Notes under the pieces: model-generated | The model's input: only the letters and a program-made list of their open reading frames with translations | Told to the model about the DNA's origin: nothing | Databases searched by the model: none | Made by a program: the position numbers and the translations under genes | DNA from: Nitrospirales bacterium | GTDB lineage: Bacteria; Nitrospirota; Nitrospiria; Nitrospirales; UBA8639 | Direction of reading: 5' to 3' | Length of the DNA: 64,000 bases | Assembly: GCA_029261295.1 (NCBI GenBank) | Contig: JAJDBP010000017.1 | Coordinates: 62,001 to 126,000, forward strand | Shown: piece by piece, positions 36,547-46,113 of the stretch | Layout: each line of letters opens with the position of its first letter | Numbering within the stretch: the stretch's first letter is position 1

Positions 36547-37023
36547 TTAATCATTATGCCTCGGCGTCATGGTTGATGTGAGCCGAATTACGTCACCTTC
36601 AATGCTAGTTTCCAGATAGTGTGGTGCAAGCAAGCCAAGAGTTGGGAAACTAGTTAAAAGAGAAACAATCCCAACACCCAGGTTATCTTCTGTTTTTATC
36701 CGTAGATTAACAATCGCTTCTCCATTGTATGAGCTTAATAACTCATCAAATTCGTTGCTAAGGTCAACCCTCTTTGGTTTATCTTGCAAAGCATTCCACG
36801 CATTCCAGGTGAAGTGGCTCTTTTCCATTTTAAAATGATGAACAATCTCGTAATTTTCTCTTAAAATCAATTCATTATTATAACCAAAAATCCCTTCTGA
36901 AAAGGATATTGGAAATGAATTGTTTTGAGCCGTAAGAGTAAGTTTAGCCGCAGAACATCCCTGCAAAATCAATATGAAAGATAGCCCACTTACCACTAAA
37001 AGACGAATTACAAGAATACGCAT
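36547..37023 (-). CDS. Lipoprotein of unknown function
   Basis: A 158-aa protein with a lipoprotein signal: hydrophobic stretch then LILQGCSAA, Cys23 being the lipidation site. The mature part is beta-rich (AIVNLRIKTEDNLGVGIVSLL). I do not recognise a family. Its ATG abuts the TAA of the gene before it, another lipoprotein, so they are coupled. Second gene of a lipoprotein pair; a third unrecognised lipoprotein lies upstream. Confidence 0.75.
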   Translation of the reverse strand: MRILVIRLLVVSGLSFILILQGCSAAKLTLTAQNNSFPISFSEGIFGYNNELILRENYEIVHHFKMEKSHFTWNAWNALQDKPKRVDLSNEFDELLSSYNGEAIVNLRIKTEDNLGVGIVSLLTSFPTLGLLAPHYLETSIEGDVIRLTSTMTPRHND

Positions 37024-37419
37024 TTAATTGACTTTTACAACAAAACCTTTTAACGAGACTCTTGTCTCATTATATCCCCAAGGAATGGGGAAAAAGCTCC
37101 CGACGATATAACCCTCTACATTTATTTCAATGCCTTGGATGGCATGCCTCTTTGAGCCCTTCACCACTTCGATCATTTGGTCTTGGACAAGATTTGATTT
37201 TTGAGACGATGGCATTCGGGGAGAAGCCGTTGCAGAAAATTTCATAACCTCTTGATAATTTTGATTTGGACTGACTCCAACCGTTGGACTCATTGATGCA
37301 GGCTTAAGCAAGTCAGGGGTACTAATAGAAATAGACTCACACCCCACCAGTAGAAGTAGGATTAAAATGATTGTTGCTCGGGACAATCCATGTATTTTGT
37401 TAGGGATTTGCTTTTTCAT
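37024..37419 (-). CDS. Lipoprotein of unknown function
   Basis: A 131-aa protein with a long basic leader and the lipobox LLLVGCES. The mature part begins with a disordered Ser/Pro/Asn region and ends in a beta-rich piece (GIEINVEGYIVGSFFPIPWGY... VSLKGFVVKVN). I do not recognise it. Its stop directly precedes the next lipoprotein start. A 354-bp gap separates it from the larger lipoprotein gene upstream. Confidence 0.75.
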   Translation of the reverse strand: MKKQIPNKIHGLSRATIILILLLLVGCESISISTPDLLKPASMSPTVGVSPNQNYQEVMKFSATASPRMPSSQKSNLVQDQMIEVVKGSKRHAIQGIEINVEGYIVGSFFPIPWGYNETRVSLKGFVVKVN

Positions 37420-37773
37420 AGCAAACTCCTATTGTTGGAATTTGATATAAGCAACCAATTTATCTAAAAATATTAAGAGAGACATTGATAGGAATGGCGA
37501 CTCATTTCCTAGTAAAAACCCCCGATGACCAGTTTTAATAAAAAGACTTTAGAATATGGTAGCCACAATTTGGCCTACAAACCTACCGTACCTCCTCTAA
37601 AATTCTCCTAAAAAAAACTGCATTTCATTAGCTGCCCATTGGTCGAATACCTACGACTTCCTCTCATGCTGCCAGGTGTTATCGTACAGGACAACCTTGT
37701 CGGCAGCCCGAGCCCGGCCGGACTCGTATTTCCATACCCAGTAAATCTAGCCCCGCACCATCTCCGCAATTCT
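37420..37773. other. Intergenic region with a GC-rich relic-like patch
   Basis: Most is AT-rich and empty. From about 37660 to 37760 the composition jumps to GC-rich. On the minus strand the patch encodes YWVWKYESGRARAADKVV, continuing to a stop near 37667, with no start and no ribosome site. It also contains the near-palindrome GAGCCCGGCCGGACTC. It may be a broken fragment of an older gene or mobile element. I cannot name it. Confidence 0.35.
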
Positions 37774-38802
37774 CTAGGGTGTACGAAATCGATACATGTT
37801 ACGATGAGGCACAGTTTCGTCCGGAGTTTTCCTCATGCCAATTCCAGATAGGTGACTCCACGGGGTGACCCGCCGTTGACTGTTTTTCCAATATCGTCCT
37901 CTGACCGCCCAAAAATAGGCTGTATCTGGTAGCAGCAACTGGGCAATGTGATGAGAAGGAGAATCCAATCCTTTTTTGCTATACATGAGGAGGTCAGGAA
38001 CATCATTCCTCGCGTTCCAAATTCGCAGATCATAGGTGACATTTTCTGTCTGGAGAAAGGGCTCCCATTGCAAAACTGGATTTAGCGATGGAACGAGGGC
38101 ACCATTTAGAGGGGCCTTGGGCATGAGGCTTGTATTGTCATATGATGAAACCATTAACCCAACACTATAGGAAACCTTAAGGATTTCAGGGTCAACTAGG
38201 AATATTTCGTCAATGATTTTTTCCGCCAACATAGCTTCGCACTCCCTTATCGCATTCAGATAATTATTTTCCACAAATTCCAACGAATCATTGCCTCGTT
38301 GGCAGATAAAAGTTGGAAAAGAAAAAATTGCCTTATGCACCTTCGGATAAAGTAGCCTCACATCCACAAACATCCTGATGGAATATCTTTCTGTGTTCCA
38401 AATCCGGCTGAAGAAGGCTCGATTGTCTTGTAGATCAACCCTTTGCACTATGACCTCTAAGATTGTATCGATCGCATTAGCATCACCTAGGACAACAAGC
38501 TGGCGGTCAGCTTGAACCTGAGCTGGGTGAATGATTTGTCCTAAAAGATTATTTGGAATTTCCTCCATTATACCGGCATGTGCCCTAGCAACCCTGACCC
38601 CTACCAAGCCTAATTGGCTTCGAATACTTTGTGTGTATATATTGTGAGTAGTATATGGATCGTACCTCTTAGGAAAAGCCGATTTAATAGCCTCACTTAT
38701 TAGCGCATCCCCTATCGCTGGGATACATCCCACAAGCAGAAAGAGAATTCCTGTAAGAAGAATACGAGGTAAGTTACGGGAGAGTGTTGGTCTGGCTCTC
38801 AT
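37774..38802 (-). CDS. Large lipoprotein of unknown function
   Basis: About 342 aa from the ATG at 38802, with basic leader, hydrophobic stretch and lipobox FLLVGCIP. The middle part is mixed (LVGVRVARAHAGIMEEIP... ILEVIVQRVDLQD) and the C-terminal 110 residues look like a fibronectin/Ig-type sandwich (LNPVLQWEPFLQTENVTYDLRIWNA... LLPDTAYFWAVRGRY). Probably an outer-membrane or periplasmic-facing protein that binds a partner. I do not recognise the family. It is upstream of two small lipoproteins on the same strand. Confidence 0.78.
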   Translation of the reverse strand: MRARPTLSRNLPRILLTGILFLLVGCIPAIGDALISEAIKSAFPKRYDPYTTHNIYTQSIRSQLGLVGVRVARAHAGIMEEIPNNLLGQIIHPAQVQADRQLVVLGDANAIDTILEVIVQRVDLQDNRAFFSRIWNTERYSIRMFVDVRLLYPKVHKAIFSFPTFICQRGNDSLEFVENNYLNAIRECEAMLAEKIIDEIFLVDPEILKVSYSVGLMVSSYDNTSLMPKAPLNGALVPSLNPVLQWEPFLQTENVTYDLRIWNARNDVPDLLMYSKKGLDSPSHHIAQLLLPDTAYFWAVRGRYWKNSQRRVTPWSHLSGIGMRKTPDETVPHRNMYRFRTP

Positions 38803-38954
38803 GAAAAGGAAATCAAAAAAAATCGTCTTCAATGATCTTTTTCAGCCACTGATATAATTGTCCTTTTTCACCTATTCCAATTCAAAAAACCAAGTCGCCC
38901 GAATCTCTGAGAAATCAGGATCTTTAGCGTCACTTATGTAATGATTCGTCTTGC

Positions 38955-39644
38955 CTACGACCTCGAATGCTTTCGATAGCGCCAGGCAACGAGCCCAGCT
39001 AGCCCTGAACAAAAAAGCAGCATGGTCGAGGGTTCGGGAATGGAGTTGAGACCAACATCACCATCACGGACGGCCCAGGCAAAGCGACCGATGAAGATGT
39101 CGTCCTTGAAGACCGGGTTCTGGATACCTTGGCTGAAGCCGACGGCCCAAGCAAAGATAGTATTAGGAGAAAACACTGTACCAGACCAATAGAGGGTGGG
39201 CTGCAGGTTACTGAACGGTCCCGGCGCCACTGACGTAATGCCTTCTTCCCAGTATAGGAAACCCATTTCATTGTCGGCACACCCTGCGACTCCGCCGCCA
39301 AAACAATTGACGACCGTCCCATCTCCATTGAGGTCCGCACTGGGGAGTCTCCAATCCGTAAAGCCCCCCACGGTCAGGCTGCCCGCCCAATTGAGTGCAT
39401 TTTGCCAGGTCATTTTACCATCTGTGGGCGAAAACCCATCATCAATTGCCGAACCCGCCCCAAAGTTGGTATCCCCTAACCACGTGATGTTCAATTCATC
39501 ATCGTAAATCAGGTTCATCAAGCCACCAAAGCCATCGTCAACTAGCCCCTGATCCATCAACGTTGCCTACGTTGACCCTATCATTCCAAGCGGCAAGACC
39601 AGGCTTCCCATAAAAGTGAATAATATTATTCGTAATTTCATCAT
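38955..39644 (-). pseudogene. PEP-CTERM exported protein interrupted by an in-frame amber codon
   Basis: The frame starts at ATG 39644 (GGAG upstream) with a perfect signal peptide (MMKLRIILFTFMGSLVLPLG), then meets TAG at 39567-39569 and continues without a shift as ATLMDQGLVDDGFGGLMN, YDDELNITWLGDTNF and FTDWRLPSADLNGDG to a C-terminal sorting tail SIPEPSTMLLFCSGLAG - membrane helix - RYRKHSRS. Related PEP-CTERM proteins have an unbroken join such as QATLIDRG, so the amber codon is probably CAG changed to TAG by one C-to-T. Without the signal peptide the remaining 199-201 codons could not be exported. The choices are a fresh pseudogene, a sequencing error or suppression. No exosortase gene is in the window. 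Confidence 0.8.
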
Positions 39645-40001
39645 GATCTCCAGAGAATAATAAAAAATACGTTTCCCGCTTCCAGCCAAGAAGGTCTTCC
39701 CACCCAACATTTTCTCTTTAAACCCTTACAGAAAAGTTAATTATGCAAAGCCTGTGCGCAGAAGGAGTCAACCGGAACATTATCCATATTCTCAATAGAT
39801 TACCGATGCCGCGCGTTTCCGATTCCGGTTCGCACGATTTCCAATGGGGATAAATAGGACAGTTTTTATTTGGATGTCCTTTTGGAAAATGTCCCCATCT
39901 GCTACAAACATGTCGTTGTCAAAAATGGTCATATTGAGCTGTTTACTGCTATTGACACCGGATGCCTTAGATTTCACCAATAACCCATCCGAATAAAACC
40001 C
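39645..40001. other. Intergenic region before the BCCT gene
   Basis: About 360 bp between divergent units. A minus-strand frame at 39792-40016 encodes about 74 aa of fairly protein-like sequence (MTIFDNDMFVADGDIFQKD), but it overlaps the BCCT start and has no ribosome site, so I leave it unassigned. A very weak -24/-12 resemblance lies at 39744-39759 on the minus strand. Confidence 0.35.
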
Positions 40002-41525
40002 ATGAACGTGTTCCATTCCATCAAAGCTTCCCTCATTGAATGGCGTGATGGTATTAGTCCCCCAGTCTTCTTTCTCGCAGCAGCGTTCAACGTCACTCTC
40101 ATCCTATTTGCCGGCCTCTGGACGGAGACGGCGAGAAGTGTCTTCCAAGCCACGTTGACGTTTATCACACAGACCTTTGGCTGGTACTACATTCTGGCAA
40201 CAGCGGGCTTTCTTGTTTTCGTGTTGTGGTTGGTGAGCAGTCGCTATGGAAAGATCAGACTTGGCAAGCAAGATGAACCGCCGCAATATAGTCGAGTCGC
40301 ATGGTTGGCCATGTTATTTGCAGCCGGAATGGGAATGGGCCTCGTATTCTGGGGAGTCGCCGAGCCCCTGAATCATTTCCATGCCCCACCAAGTGCCAAC
40401 CCTCTGACGGACGAAGCTGCACGCGAGGCCATCTATTTCAGCTACTTTCATTGGGGACTACATCCCTGGGCGATGTATGTCATTTTCGGTCTAGGCATAG
40501 CTCTACTTCATTATCGACAGGGTTTACCATTGGCTCCTCGCTCCCTCTTGCATCCCGTATTTGGAAATCGCATAAATGGCTGGTTAGGCCATGGGACTGA
40601 TGCTTTTTGTACCGTGGGAACATTGTTAGGTGTGGCGACCTCCCTCGGATTGGGGGCCATGCAAATCAATGCCGCCTTAAGCCAATTGACGAACATTGTG
40701 TATATCACCTCGAACCAAATTTGGATTGTGGCCTTAATCACCGCCGTAGCCACCACCTCTACCGTGAGTGGTGTGTCACGAGGCATCAAATATTTAAGTA
40801 TGGCAAATGTAGCTATCATGTGTGTGGTGTTAGGCTTTGTCTTCCTTACCGGCCCCACCATCTACCAAATGAAAACTCTCGCTCTTGGTGTTAGCGACTA
40901 TGTTCTCAACTTAGTGCAAATCAGCCTATGGGTCGACTGGGCCTCACCATCTGACTGGCAAACGAACTGGACGCTTTTTTATTGGGGCTGGTGGATTTCC
41001 TGGAGTCCCTTTGTGGGGATCTTCATCGCACGAATCTCACGCGGTCGAACGATTCGGGAGTTTGTCGTGTTTGTCTTGTTGGTGCCAACGTTGGTGAACT
41101 TCGTCTGGTTTGCCGTCTTCGGAGGGACCGCATTGTATGTGGAGCGATTTGGTGAGGGAGGGTTAGCAGAACCCATATTGAAGAATGTCGCCATGTCTCT
41201 CCCACTGTTGCTAGAGCATCTCCCATGGACAGAGTTATTACAATGGGTTGGTCTCCTACTCATGGTCATGTTCTTTATTACTTCATCAGACTCAGGATCG
41301 TTTGTTGATGATATGGTGACCTCTGGTGGCAACCCCAATCCACCCGTTGCCAATCGTGTGTTTTGGGGGGTATCAGAGGGAGCTGCCGCTGCCGTGCTAT
41401 TGTTGGCGGGAGGGCTGAAAGCGCTTCAGGCCGCATCAATCTCGGCCGGGTTACCTCAAAGTATTTTACTGATTTTCGGATGCATAGGATTAGTGAAGGT
41501 GCTCCGTCAAGAAGCTCTCAAGTGA
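40002..41525 (+). CDS. BCCT-family betaine/choline/carnitine transporter
   Basis: A 507-aa secondary transporter with 12 membrane helices. Hallmarks are GMGMGLVFWGVAEPLNHF (the glycine-rich stretch of helix 3), and WTLFYWGWWISWSPFVGIFIARISRGRTIREF with the Trp-rich substrate box. Members import compatible solutes such as glycine betaine, often with Na+. The last 97 bases of the gene occur again, diverged, at 46515-46611, on the far side of an ABC exporter cassette. No ribosome site stands out. Confidence 0.95.
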   Translation: MNVFHSIKASLIEWRDGISPPVFFLAAAFNVTLILFAGLWTETARSVFQATLTFITQTFGWYYILATAGFLVFVLWLVSSRYGKIRLGKQDEPPQYSRVAWLAMLFAAGMGMGLVFWGVAEPLNHFHAPPSANPLTDEAAREAIYFSYFHWGLHPWAMYVIFGLGIALLHYRQGLPLAPRSLLHPVFGNRINGWLGHGTDAFCTVGTLLGVATSLGLGAMQINAALSQLTNIVYITSNQIWIVALITAVATTSTVSGVSRGIKYLSMANVAIMCVVLGFVFLTGPTIYQMKTLALGVSDYVLNLVQISLWVDWASPSDWQTNWTLFYWGWWISWSPFVGIFIARISRGRTIREFVVFVLLVPTLVNFVWFAVFGGTALYVERFGEGGLAEPILKNVAMSLPLLLEHLPWTELLQWVGLLLMVMFFITSSDSGSFVDDMVTSGGNPNPPVANRVFWGVSEGAAAAVLLLAGGLKALQAASISAGLPQSILLIFGCIGLVKVLRQEALK

Positions 41526-41529
41526 GAAG
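41433..41529 (+). repeat. Direct repeat copy 1: 3' end of the BCCT gene
   Basis: From CGCATCAATCTCGGCC to TGAGAA this stretch matches 46515-46611 over 97 bases without a gap. I count 9 mismatches (about 91% identity). It covers the last 30 codons and stop of the BCCT gene plus 4 to 5 bases. Confidence 0.9.
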
Positions 41530-41646
41530 TATTTGGCGTCCTCAATATTGTATGGAGGCGCATAACGATGAGGGTTCAAGCAAGTCGCATGTCGTACGTG
41601 GCTCTGGCATGTGGTGATCCCATTTTCTTTTTTCTGGGAACAAACT

Positions 41647-42843
41647 CTAACGCTCCTTCACACTCCTCCCATCTTCAACCTCGTCACTCGGATGATTAAT
41701 CACTTTGTCCCCCTCCTTCACACCATCCAGTATCTGGGCAGACAGGCCGTTACGTTGGCCGACTTTAACTTCGTGGCGTTTGGCATGCTGGCCTTCAATG
41801 ACAAACAGGGCCCAGCCATTGTCAAAACGGAATAGACTGCTGGCTGGTACCTGCAGAACATTTTCTTCATGCCACAGTATGAACCGCGCCTCCACGCGAT
41901 ATCCATCACCTAGCCGCTGCCATTGTTCAGCGGGTGAGGTAAAATCTGAGATGATCAACACTCGTTGTTCTTCCACCCCCAGGGCGGAAACTTTGGTAAA
42001 ACCAACGGGCTCGACAATACGCACAACACCTTCCAGCGGTTGCTCCCCGCCCCAACGATCAAACAACACGTTCATGCCCGGTTTGATCTTCACGGCATCG
42101 GAGGAAAGCACATCGACTTCAATTTCCAGTATCGAGGGATCACCCACTTCGAGCAGTGGATCACTAGTGCGCACCGGGCCTTCGCATTCGTGGGGGACTT
42201 TCAAAATCCTGCCGGTAATAGGGGAACGGATAGGCAGCCGTTCAGCCGGTTTTCGGGTAGTGCTAGCCGTATAGTCCAGTACCATTCGTGCTGATCGCAG
42301 TTCATGCGTGGCTACTTTGACATTAAACTCGTCGGAGCGCCGTGCAGCTATCGTCGACTTCACTTCTGTCACAGCCTTATCGTAGACATCTCGTGCAATC
42401 AGCTCTTTGTCCATCAGTGGGCGTTTTCGTTTGAGCTCAGTGACGGCAAGCTGTTCTGCGGCGGCGGCGGCCCGGGCCTGTTCTTCGGCGGCCCGAAAGG
42501 CTGCCTTGGCAGCGGCAACCTTCGCCTCCGCCTGGGCGCGACTGCGTGGATCCAGCACCTGCGATTCCAGCGGGGTAATGCTCAACAACACCTGACCCTG
42601 TTCTACCGGATCGCCAACATCCAGTTGCACGCGACAGGCAACTCCATCCACTGGAGCCGAGATGATATAGCGATCGATCACCCGAGTGCGGCCTTCCTCT
42701 TCAATAGTCACGGTCAGGGGTGCCAACCTGACCTCGACAGCTTCCACCAGTACCGGTTGCGGCCAAAATCCCCATACCAGCAAACCGAGAATCAACACAG
42801 AGATGAGCGCAATAACCGGATGTTGCTGCAACGGGATGCGCAT
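41647..42843 (-). CDS. HlyD/MacA-like periplasmic adaptor
   Basis: A 398-aa membrane-fusion protein with an N-terminal helix (about 10-28), a lipoyl-like half motif (SAPVDGVACRVQLDVGDPVEQGQVLLSI), a long Ala/Glu-rich coiled-coil hairpin (about 100-190), the second lipoyl half (RSPITGRILKVPHECEGPV) and a beta-barrel tail. It links an inner-membrane ABC exporter to the outer membrane. It ends a three-gene minus-strand unit: ATPase, permease, adaptor. Its coding sequence is visibly richer in G+C than neighbours, with GCG and CGC codons common, as in the two upstream genes. Confidence 0.92.
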   Translation of the reverse strand: MRIPLQQHPVIALISVLILGLLVWGFWPQPVLVEAVEVRLAPLTVTIEEEGRTRVIDRYIISAPVDGVACRVQLDVGDPVEQGQVLLSITPLESQVLDPRSRAQAEAKVAAAKAAFRAAEEQARAAAAAEQLAVTELKRKRPLMDKELIARDVYDKAVTEVKSTIAARRSDEFNVKVATHELRSARMVLDYTASTTRKPAERLPIRSPITGRILKVPHECEGPVRTSDPLLEVGDPSILEIEVDVLSSDAVKIKPGMNVLFDRWGGEQPLEGVVRIVEPVGFTKVSALGVEEQRVLIISDFTSPAEQWQRLGDGYRVEARFILWHEENVLQVPASSLFRFDNGWALFVIEGQHAKRHEVKVGQRNGLSAQILDGVKEGDKVINHPSDEVEDGRSVKER

Positions 42844-42847
42844 CGAA

Positions 42848-45211
42848 TTACTCCTTGGTCTTGAGTACGGCCACCATATCCAGATGAGCCAAATTACGCC
42901 AGATCATCAGAGCAGAAATAAGGGATGAAATAATTACCACCAGTGCGGCAAAAGCATACACATTCATGCCCAGCACCAGCGGAATGCGATACAAATCGTT
43001 ATTAAACTGAAAGGCCAAGTAGGCACACAGACCATAGCCAATGAACAGACCCAATGGGATGGCCACCATGATAAGAATGCCTAGTTCGCCCAGCAGAATG
43101 TAGGCTACCTCACGACGCTCAAAACCCAACACTCGCAGACTGGCCAATTCGCGGTTGCGTTCGGACAGCGCGATGCGCATGTTGTTGTAGACAACACCAA
43201 AGGCGATGCTGCCTCCGAGCAATGTCGTGACAAACGTAAAATACAACACGGTCTCGGCTAGCGTATCATAGAAGGCCTGAATAGCCGATTTGTGCTCAAC
43301 CACGCCTGCAATGCGCGGCATGTCCTTAAGGTCCCCATACACCTCACGCTGGTAACGCTCATCCACTGTTAGTAGCGCACCAGAAATGGCATTGCCCTCT
43401 TTTAACAAACGGTTCAGCGCTTCACGCTGCATATAGGCATTCAGTCCAATAAATTCTTTGGTGGTACCAATTAGCGGCACCTGCACCGTGGGGCGATTAC
43501 CTTCCAGCACTTCGATGGTCAGCATGTCACCAGGCTTGATGTGCAGCAGTTCAGTCAGATGGTCCGTAAGGATGACACCCTGTTGCGGCAAGTCGACGAC
43601 CTTTAGATCAGTATCAAGCAGGCGTTTCAACTCACCGTCTGGCTGAAGGCCTTGCAGAGACGTGCGATAAAAACGATGTTCAAATTGCAACTTTGCCGAT
43701 ACCTCACGAAAGCCTTCGACATGTTCCACCCCCTGTAAACTGAGGAGGGAATACAATGAACGCAACGAGGTTGGCTCAGTATAAATGGCAATGAGATCCT
43801 CACGCTGGCTCATGCTGTATTGCACCTCAACCATATGATCGATGGCACCTTCCTGAAAACCACCAATCATCATCACCCCACAGGCCATTGCAATACCAAG
43901 AGTCGTCAAAAGCGACTTCAAGGGACGGCGTTCAATGTGCCGCAGTATCATGCGCGTGGGCTGGGAAAACCAACGTTGCAGACCTAGGCGTTCAACCAGT
44001 GTGGCATGATAGAGGGCTGGCGGTTCCGGACGCATGGCCTGGGCAGGCGGCAACTTGGCGGCTTGGCGTACGGCATACAACGTACCAAGGATGGCAACGA
44101 GCATGCTGAACACTGCGGCAGCGACAATCACCTTGGGTTTAAGCACATAAATCATAAATGGCAAGCTATACATCTCCATGTAAATGTTGCTCATGCCCTT
44201 GCCCATCCAAATGCCGGCCGCGATACCGCCCAGGATACCGAGCCCCACGATCATCAACACCAGTTTGAGGTAATGCAGACCCACGGCGAAGTTACTATAG
44301 CCAAACGCCTTAAGGCCGGCGATTTGTTCGCGCTCTAGACTGATCAGTCGGCTTGCCACCACATTGAGGAGAAATGCGGCCACGCCTAGAAAAATTATCG
44401 GAAACACTGTGGCAATGGTTTCCTGTTGTCTCAGTTCTTCGGTTAAAAAGCGATTGGAGAGTTGATCCTTGCGCACATAGGCACCGATCCCACCATAGGG
44501 TTTTAACAATTCATCTAGGCGATCAATGACATCCTGTTCATTGCTGTCCTTGCTCAAGGTGAGCGTGACATCATTAAATGCGCCGTCCATGTCATAGGCG
44601 CTGGCCAATGGTTTTCGTGCCATCCACATCACGCCGTAACGCTGATAATCAGGGAACATGGCACCGGGCGCGATTTGATAGATGTATTCCGGGGACAGGG
44701 CATGCCCGACCACGGTCAGTGTTTTGCGTCGGCCGTTGATGGTGGCGCGCAACGTGTCCCCGGCCTCTAGTTTATGGACCTGGGCAAACTCTTCGCTCAG
44801 AATCACTTCATGATCGCGACCCGGTTCCACCAGTCGCCCTTTACGCAGATAGATCTGGTTTAACAGGCCGCGACTGCGATCAGGTAACGAAACTAGGTGA
44901 GCGCTGACTGGATCGGCAAAGCCAGTCACGCCGAGATTGACGTAGGCCACCACCCGCGTTTCAACCTTATCAACGCCGGGAATGGTTTCGATGCGCTGTA
45001 CCAGTGGCAGCGGCGCGCGTTTGAGTGAGGCAAATACCTGCGCGAAGTGATGATCGCGGTAATAGGTTTCACGGGTTTCATATAAGGAGTCGAGCGTACT
45101 TAAGGACATGATGAAAATACTCACACCACCGACAATGACCATGGCAATGGCCAATGCCTGCATGCGCATGCCCCACAGTTCGCGCCAGAGTTTTATGTCG
45201 AGGGCTTTCAT
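42848..45211 (-). CDS. ABC transporter permease with two FtsX domains
   Basis: A 787-aa inner-membrane protein of the MacB/LolC-like kind: an N-terminal helix, a large periplasmic domain (about 45-255), helices with the FtsX pattern (VVASRLISLEREQIAGLKAFGYSN), a second periplasmic domain (about 440-650) and a second FtsX unit (NNMRIALSERNRELASLRVLGFER). It would use ATPase energy to move lipids, lipoproteins or small molecules via the HlyD partner. The ATG at 45211 follows AGTGGGA; a GTG 6 bases earlier is possible. 15 bp separate it from the ATPase gene. Confidence 0.9.
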   Translation of the reverse strand: MKALDIKLWRELWGMRMQALAIAMVIVGGVSIFIMSLSTLDSLYETRETYYRDHHFAQVFASLKRAPLPLVQRIETIPGVDKVETRVVAYVNLGVTGFADPVSAHLVSLPDRSRGLLNQIYLRKGRLVEPGRDHEVILSEEFAQVHKLEAGDTLRATINGRRKTLTVVGHALSPEYIYQIAPGAMFPDYQRYGVMWMARKPLASAYDMDGAFNDVTLTLSKDSNEQDVIDRLDELLKPYGGIGAYVRKDQLSNRFLTEELRQQETIATVFPIIFLGVAAFLLNVVASRLISLEREQIAGLKAFGYSNFAVGLHYLKLVLMIVGLGILGGIAAGIWMGKGMSNIYMEMYSLPFMIYVLKPKVIVAAAVFSMLVAILGTLYAVRQAAKLPPAQAMRPEPPALYHATLVERLGLQRWFSQPTRMILRHIERRPLKSLLTTLGIAMACGVMMIGGFQEGAIDHMVEVQYSMSQREDLIAIYTEPTSLRSLYSLLSLQGVEHVEGFREVSAKLQFEHRFYRTSLQGLQPDGELKRLLDTDLKVVDLPQQGVILTDHLTELLHIKPGDMLTIEVLEGNRPTVQVPLIGTTKEFIGLNAYMQREALNRLLKEGNAISGALLTVDERYQREVYGDLKDMPRIAGVVEHKSAIQAFYDTLAETVLYFTFVTTLLGGSIAFGVVYNNMRIALSERNRELASLRVLGFERREVAYILLGELGILIMVAIPLGLFIGYGLCAYLAFQFNNDLYRIPLVLGMNVYAFAALVVIISSLISALMIWRNLAHLDMVAVLKTKE

Positions 45212-45225
45212 TCCCACTCAACCTC

Positions 45226-45969
45226 TCACCAACTCAATTCACGGGGTGCGAGTTTCGTTAGGTTCATGCGCACGTCACTGATACTACCGTCGGCCAGATA
45301 AATCACCCGATCCGCCATTTGTGCAATGCCGGCATTATGGGTAATGACGGCGGTGGTGGTGTCTAATTCTTGGTTGACGCGCTGCAAGGCTTCGAGTACC
45401 ACGATGCCAGTTTTGGAATCAAGGGCACCGGTCGGTTCGTCGCACAACAAGACATCAGGGTTCTTGGCAATCGCACGGGCAATGGCTACCCGTTGTTGTT
45501 CGCCACCGGAAAGCTGTGCGGGAAAATGATCCAGGCGCTCGCCCAGACCAACGAGTTGCAAGGCTTCTGCCGGTTGCATGGGAGCTTTGGCAATTTCGGT
45601 GACCACAGCTACGTTTTCCTGTGCTGTGAGACTGGGAATCAAATTGTAGAATTGAAAGACAAAGCCGACATGGTCACGTCGGTATTCGGTCAGCTCACCC
45701 TCAGTGGCGCGAGTCAGATCACGCCCACCATAAAACACGTGCCCGTCTGTCGGGGTGTCCAGCCCACCGAGAATATTCAATAGCGTGGATTTGCCGCTGC
45801 CCGAAGCACCCAGCAATACCGTGAATTCCCCTCTATACAGATCCAGATCCACTCCGCGCAGAGCGTGCACCTGTACCTCACCCATCTGATAAACTTTTGT
45901 GACGCCATGGACATGAAACACCGCCGCTTCATCACGTGGCTCATGGGTGGCTTGCTTGTCCTGTGACAT
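45226..45969 (-). CDS. ABC transporter ATP-binding protein (LolD/MacB-like)
   Basis: A 247-aa ATPase with Walker [11 protein letters not shown]-loop [18 protein letters not shown], signature [14 protein letters not shown], Walker [13 protein letters not shown] and the switch His in VITHNAG. It belongs to the LolD/MacB-type group that pairs with FtsX-domain permeases, as here. First gene of the ABC/HlyD unit. No TolC-type gene is adjacent. Confidence 0.95.
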   Translation of the reverse strand: MSQDKQATHEPRDEAAVFHVHGVTKVYQMGEVQVHALRGVDLDLYRGEFTVLLGASGSGKSTLLNILGGLDTPTDGHVFYGGRDLTRATEGELTEYRRDHVGFVFQFYNLIPSLTAQENVAVVTEIAKAPMQPAEALQLVGLGERLDHFPAQLSGGEQQRVAIARAIAKNPDVLLCDEPTGALDSKTGIVVLEALQRVNQELDTTTAVITHNAGIAQMADRVIYLADGSISDVRMNLTKLAPRELSW

Positions 45970-46113
45970 TAGGCTATTCCATTCGTGTCTCGGAACAGTA
46001 TAGCGATTGCTAAATAATGAGGACCGATCTGATCATACTGAGCCCGGACAAATGCAAAGAACTTGTCAAAACGGAAAAATCTATGTTGGTTAGACCATTT
46101 CCACTAATTTCGT

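Noticed and set aside
39792-40016. 74-codon minus-strand frame upstream of the BCCT gene
   Set aside because: Protein-like in part, but it overlaps the BCCT start, has no ribosome site, and I know no similar protein.
46053-46068. Minus-strand -24/-12 resemblance upstream of the ABC unit
   Set aside because: The GG doublet is GA, which normally abolishes sigma54 recognition.
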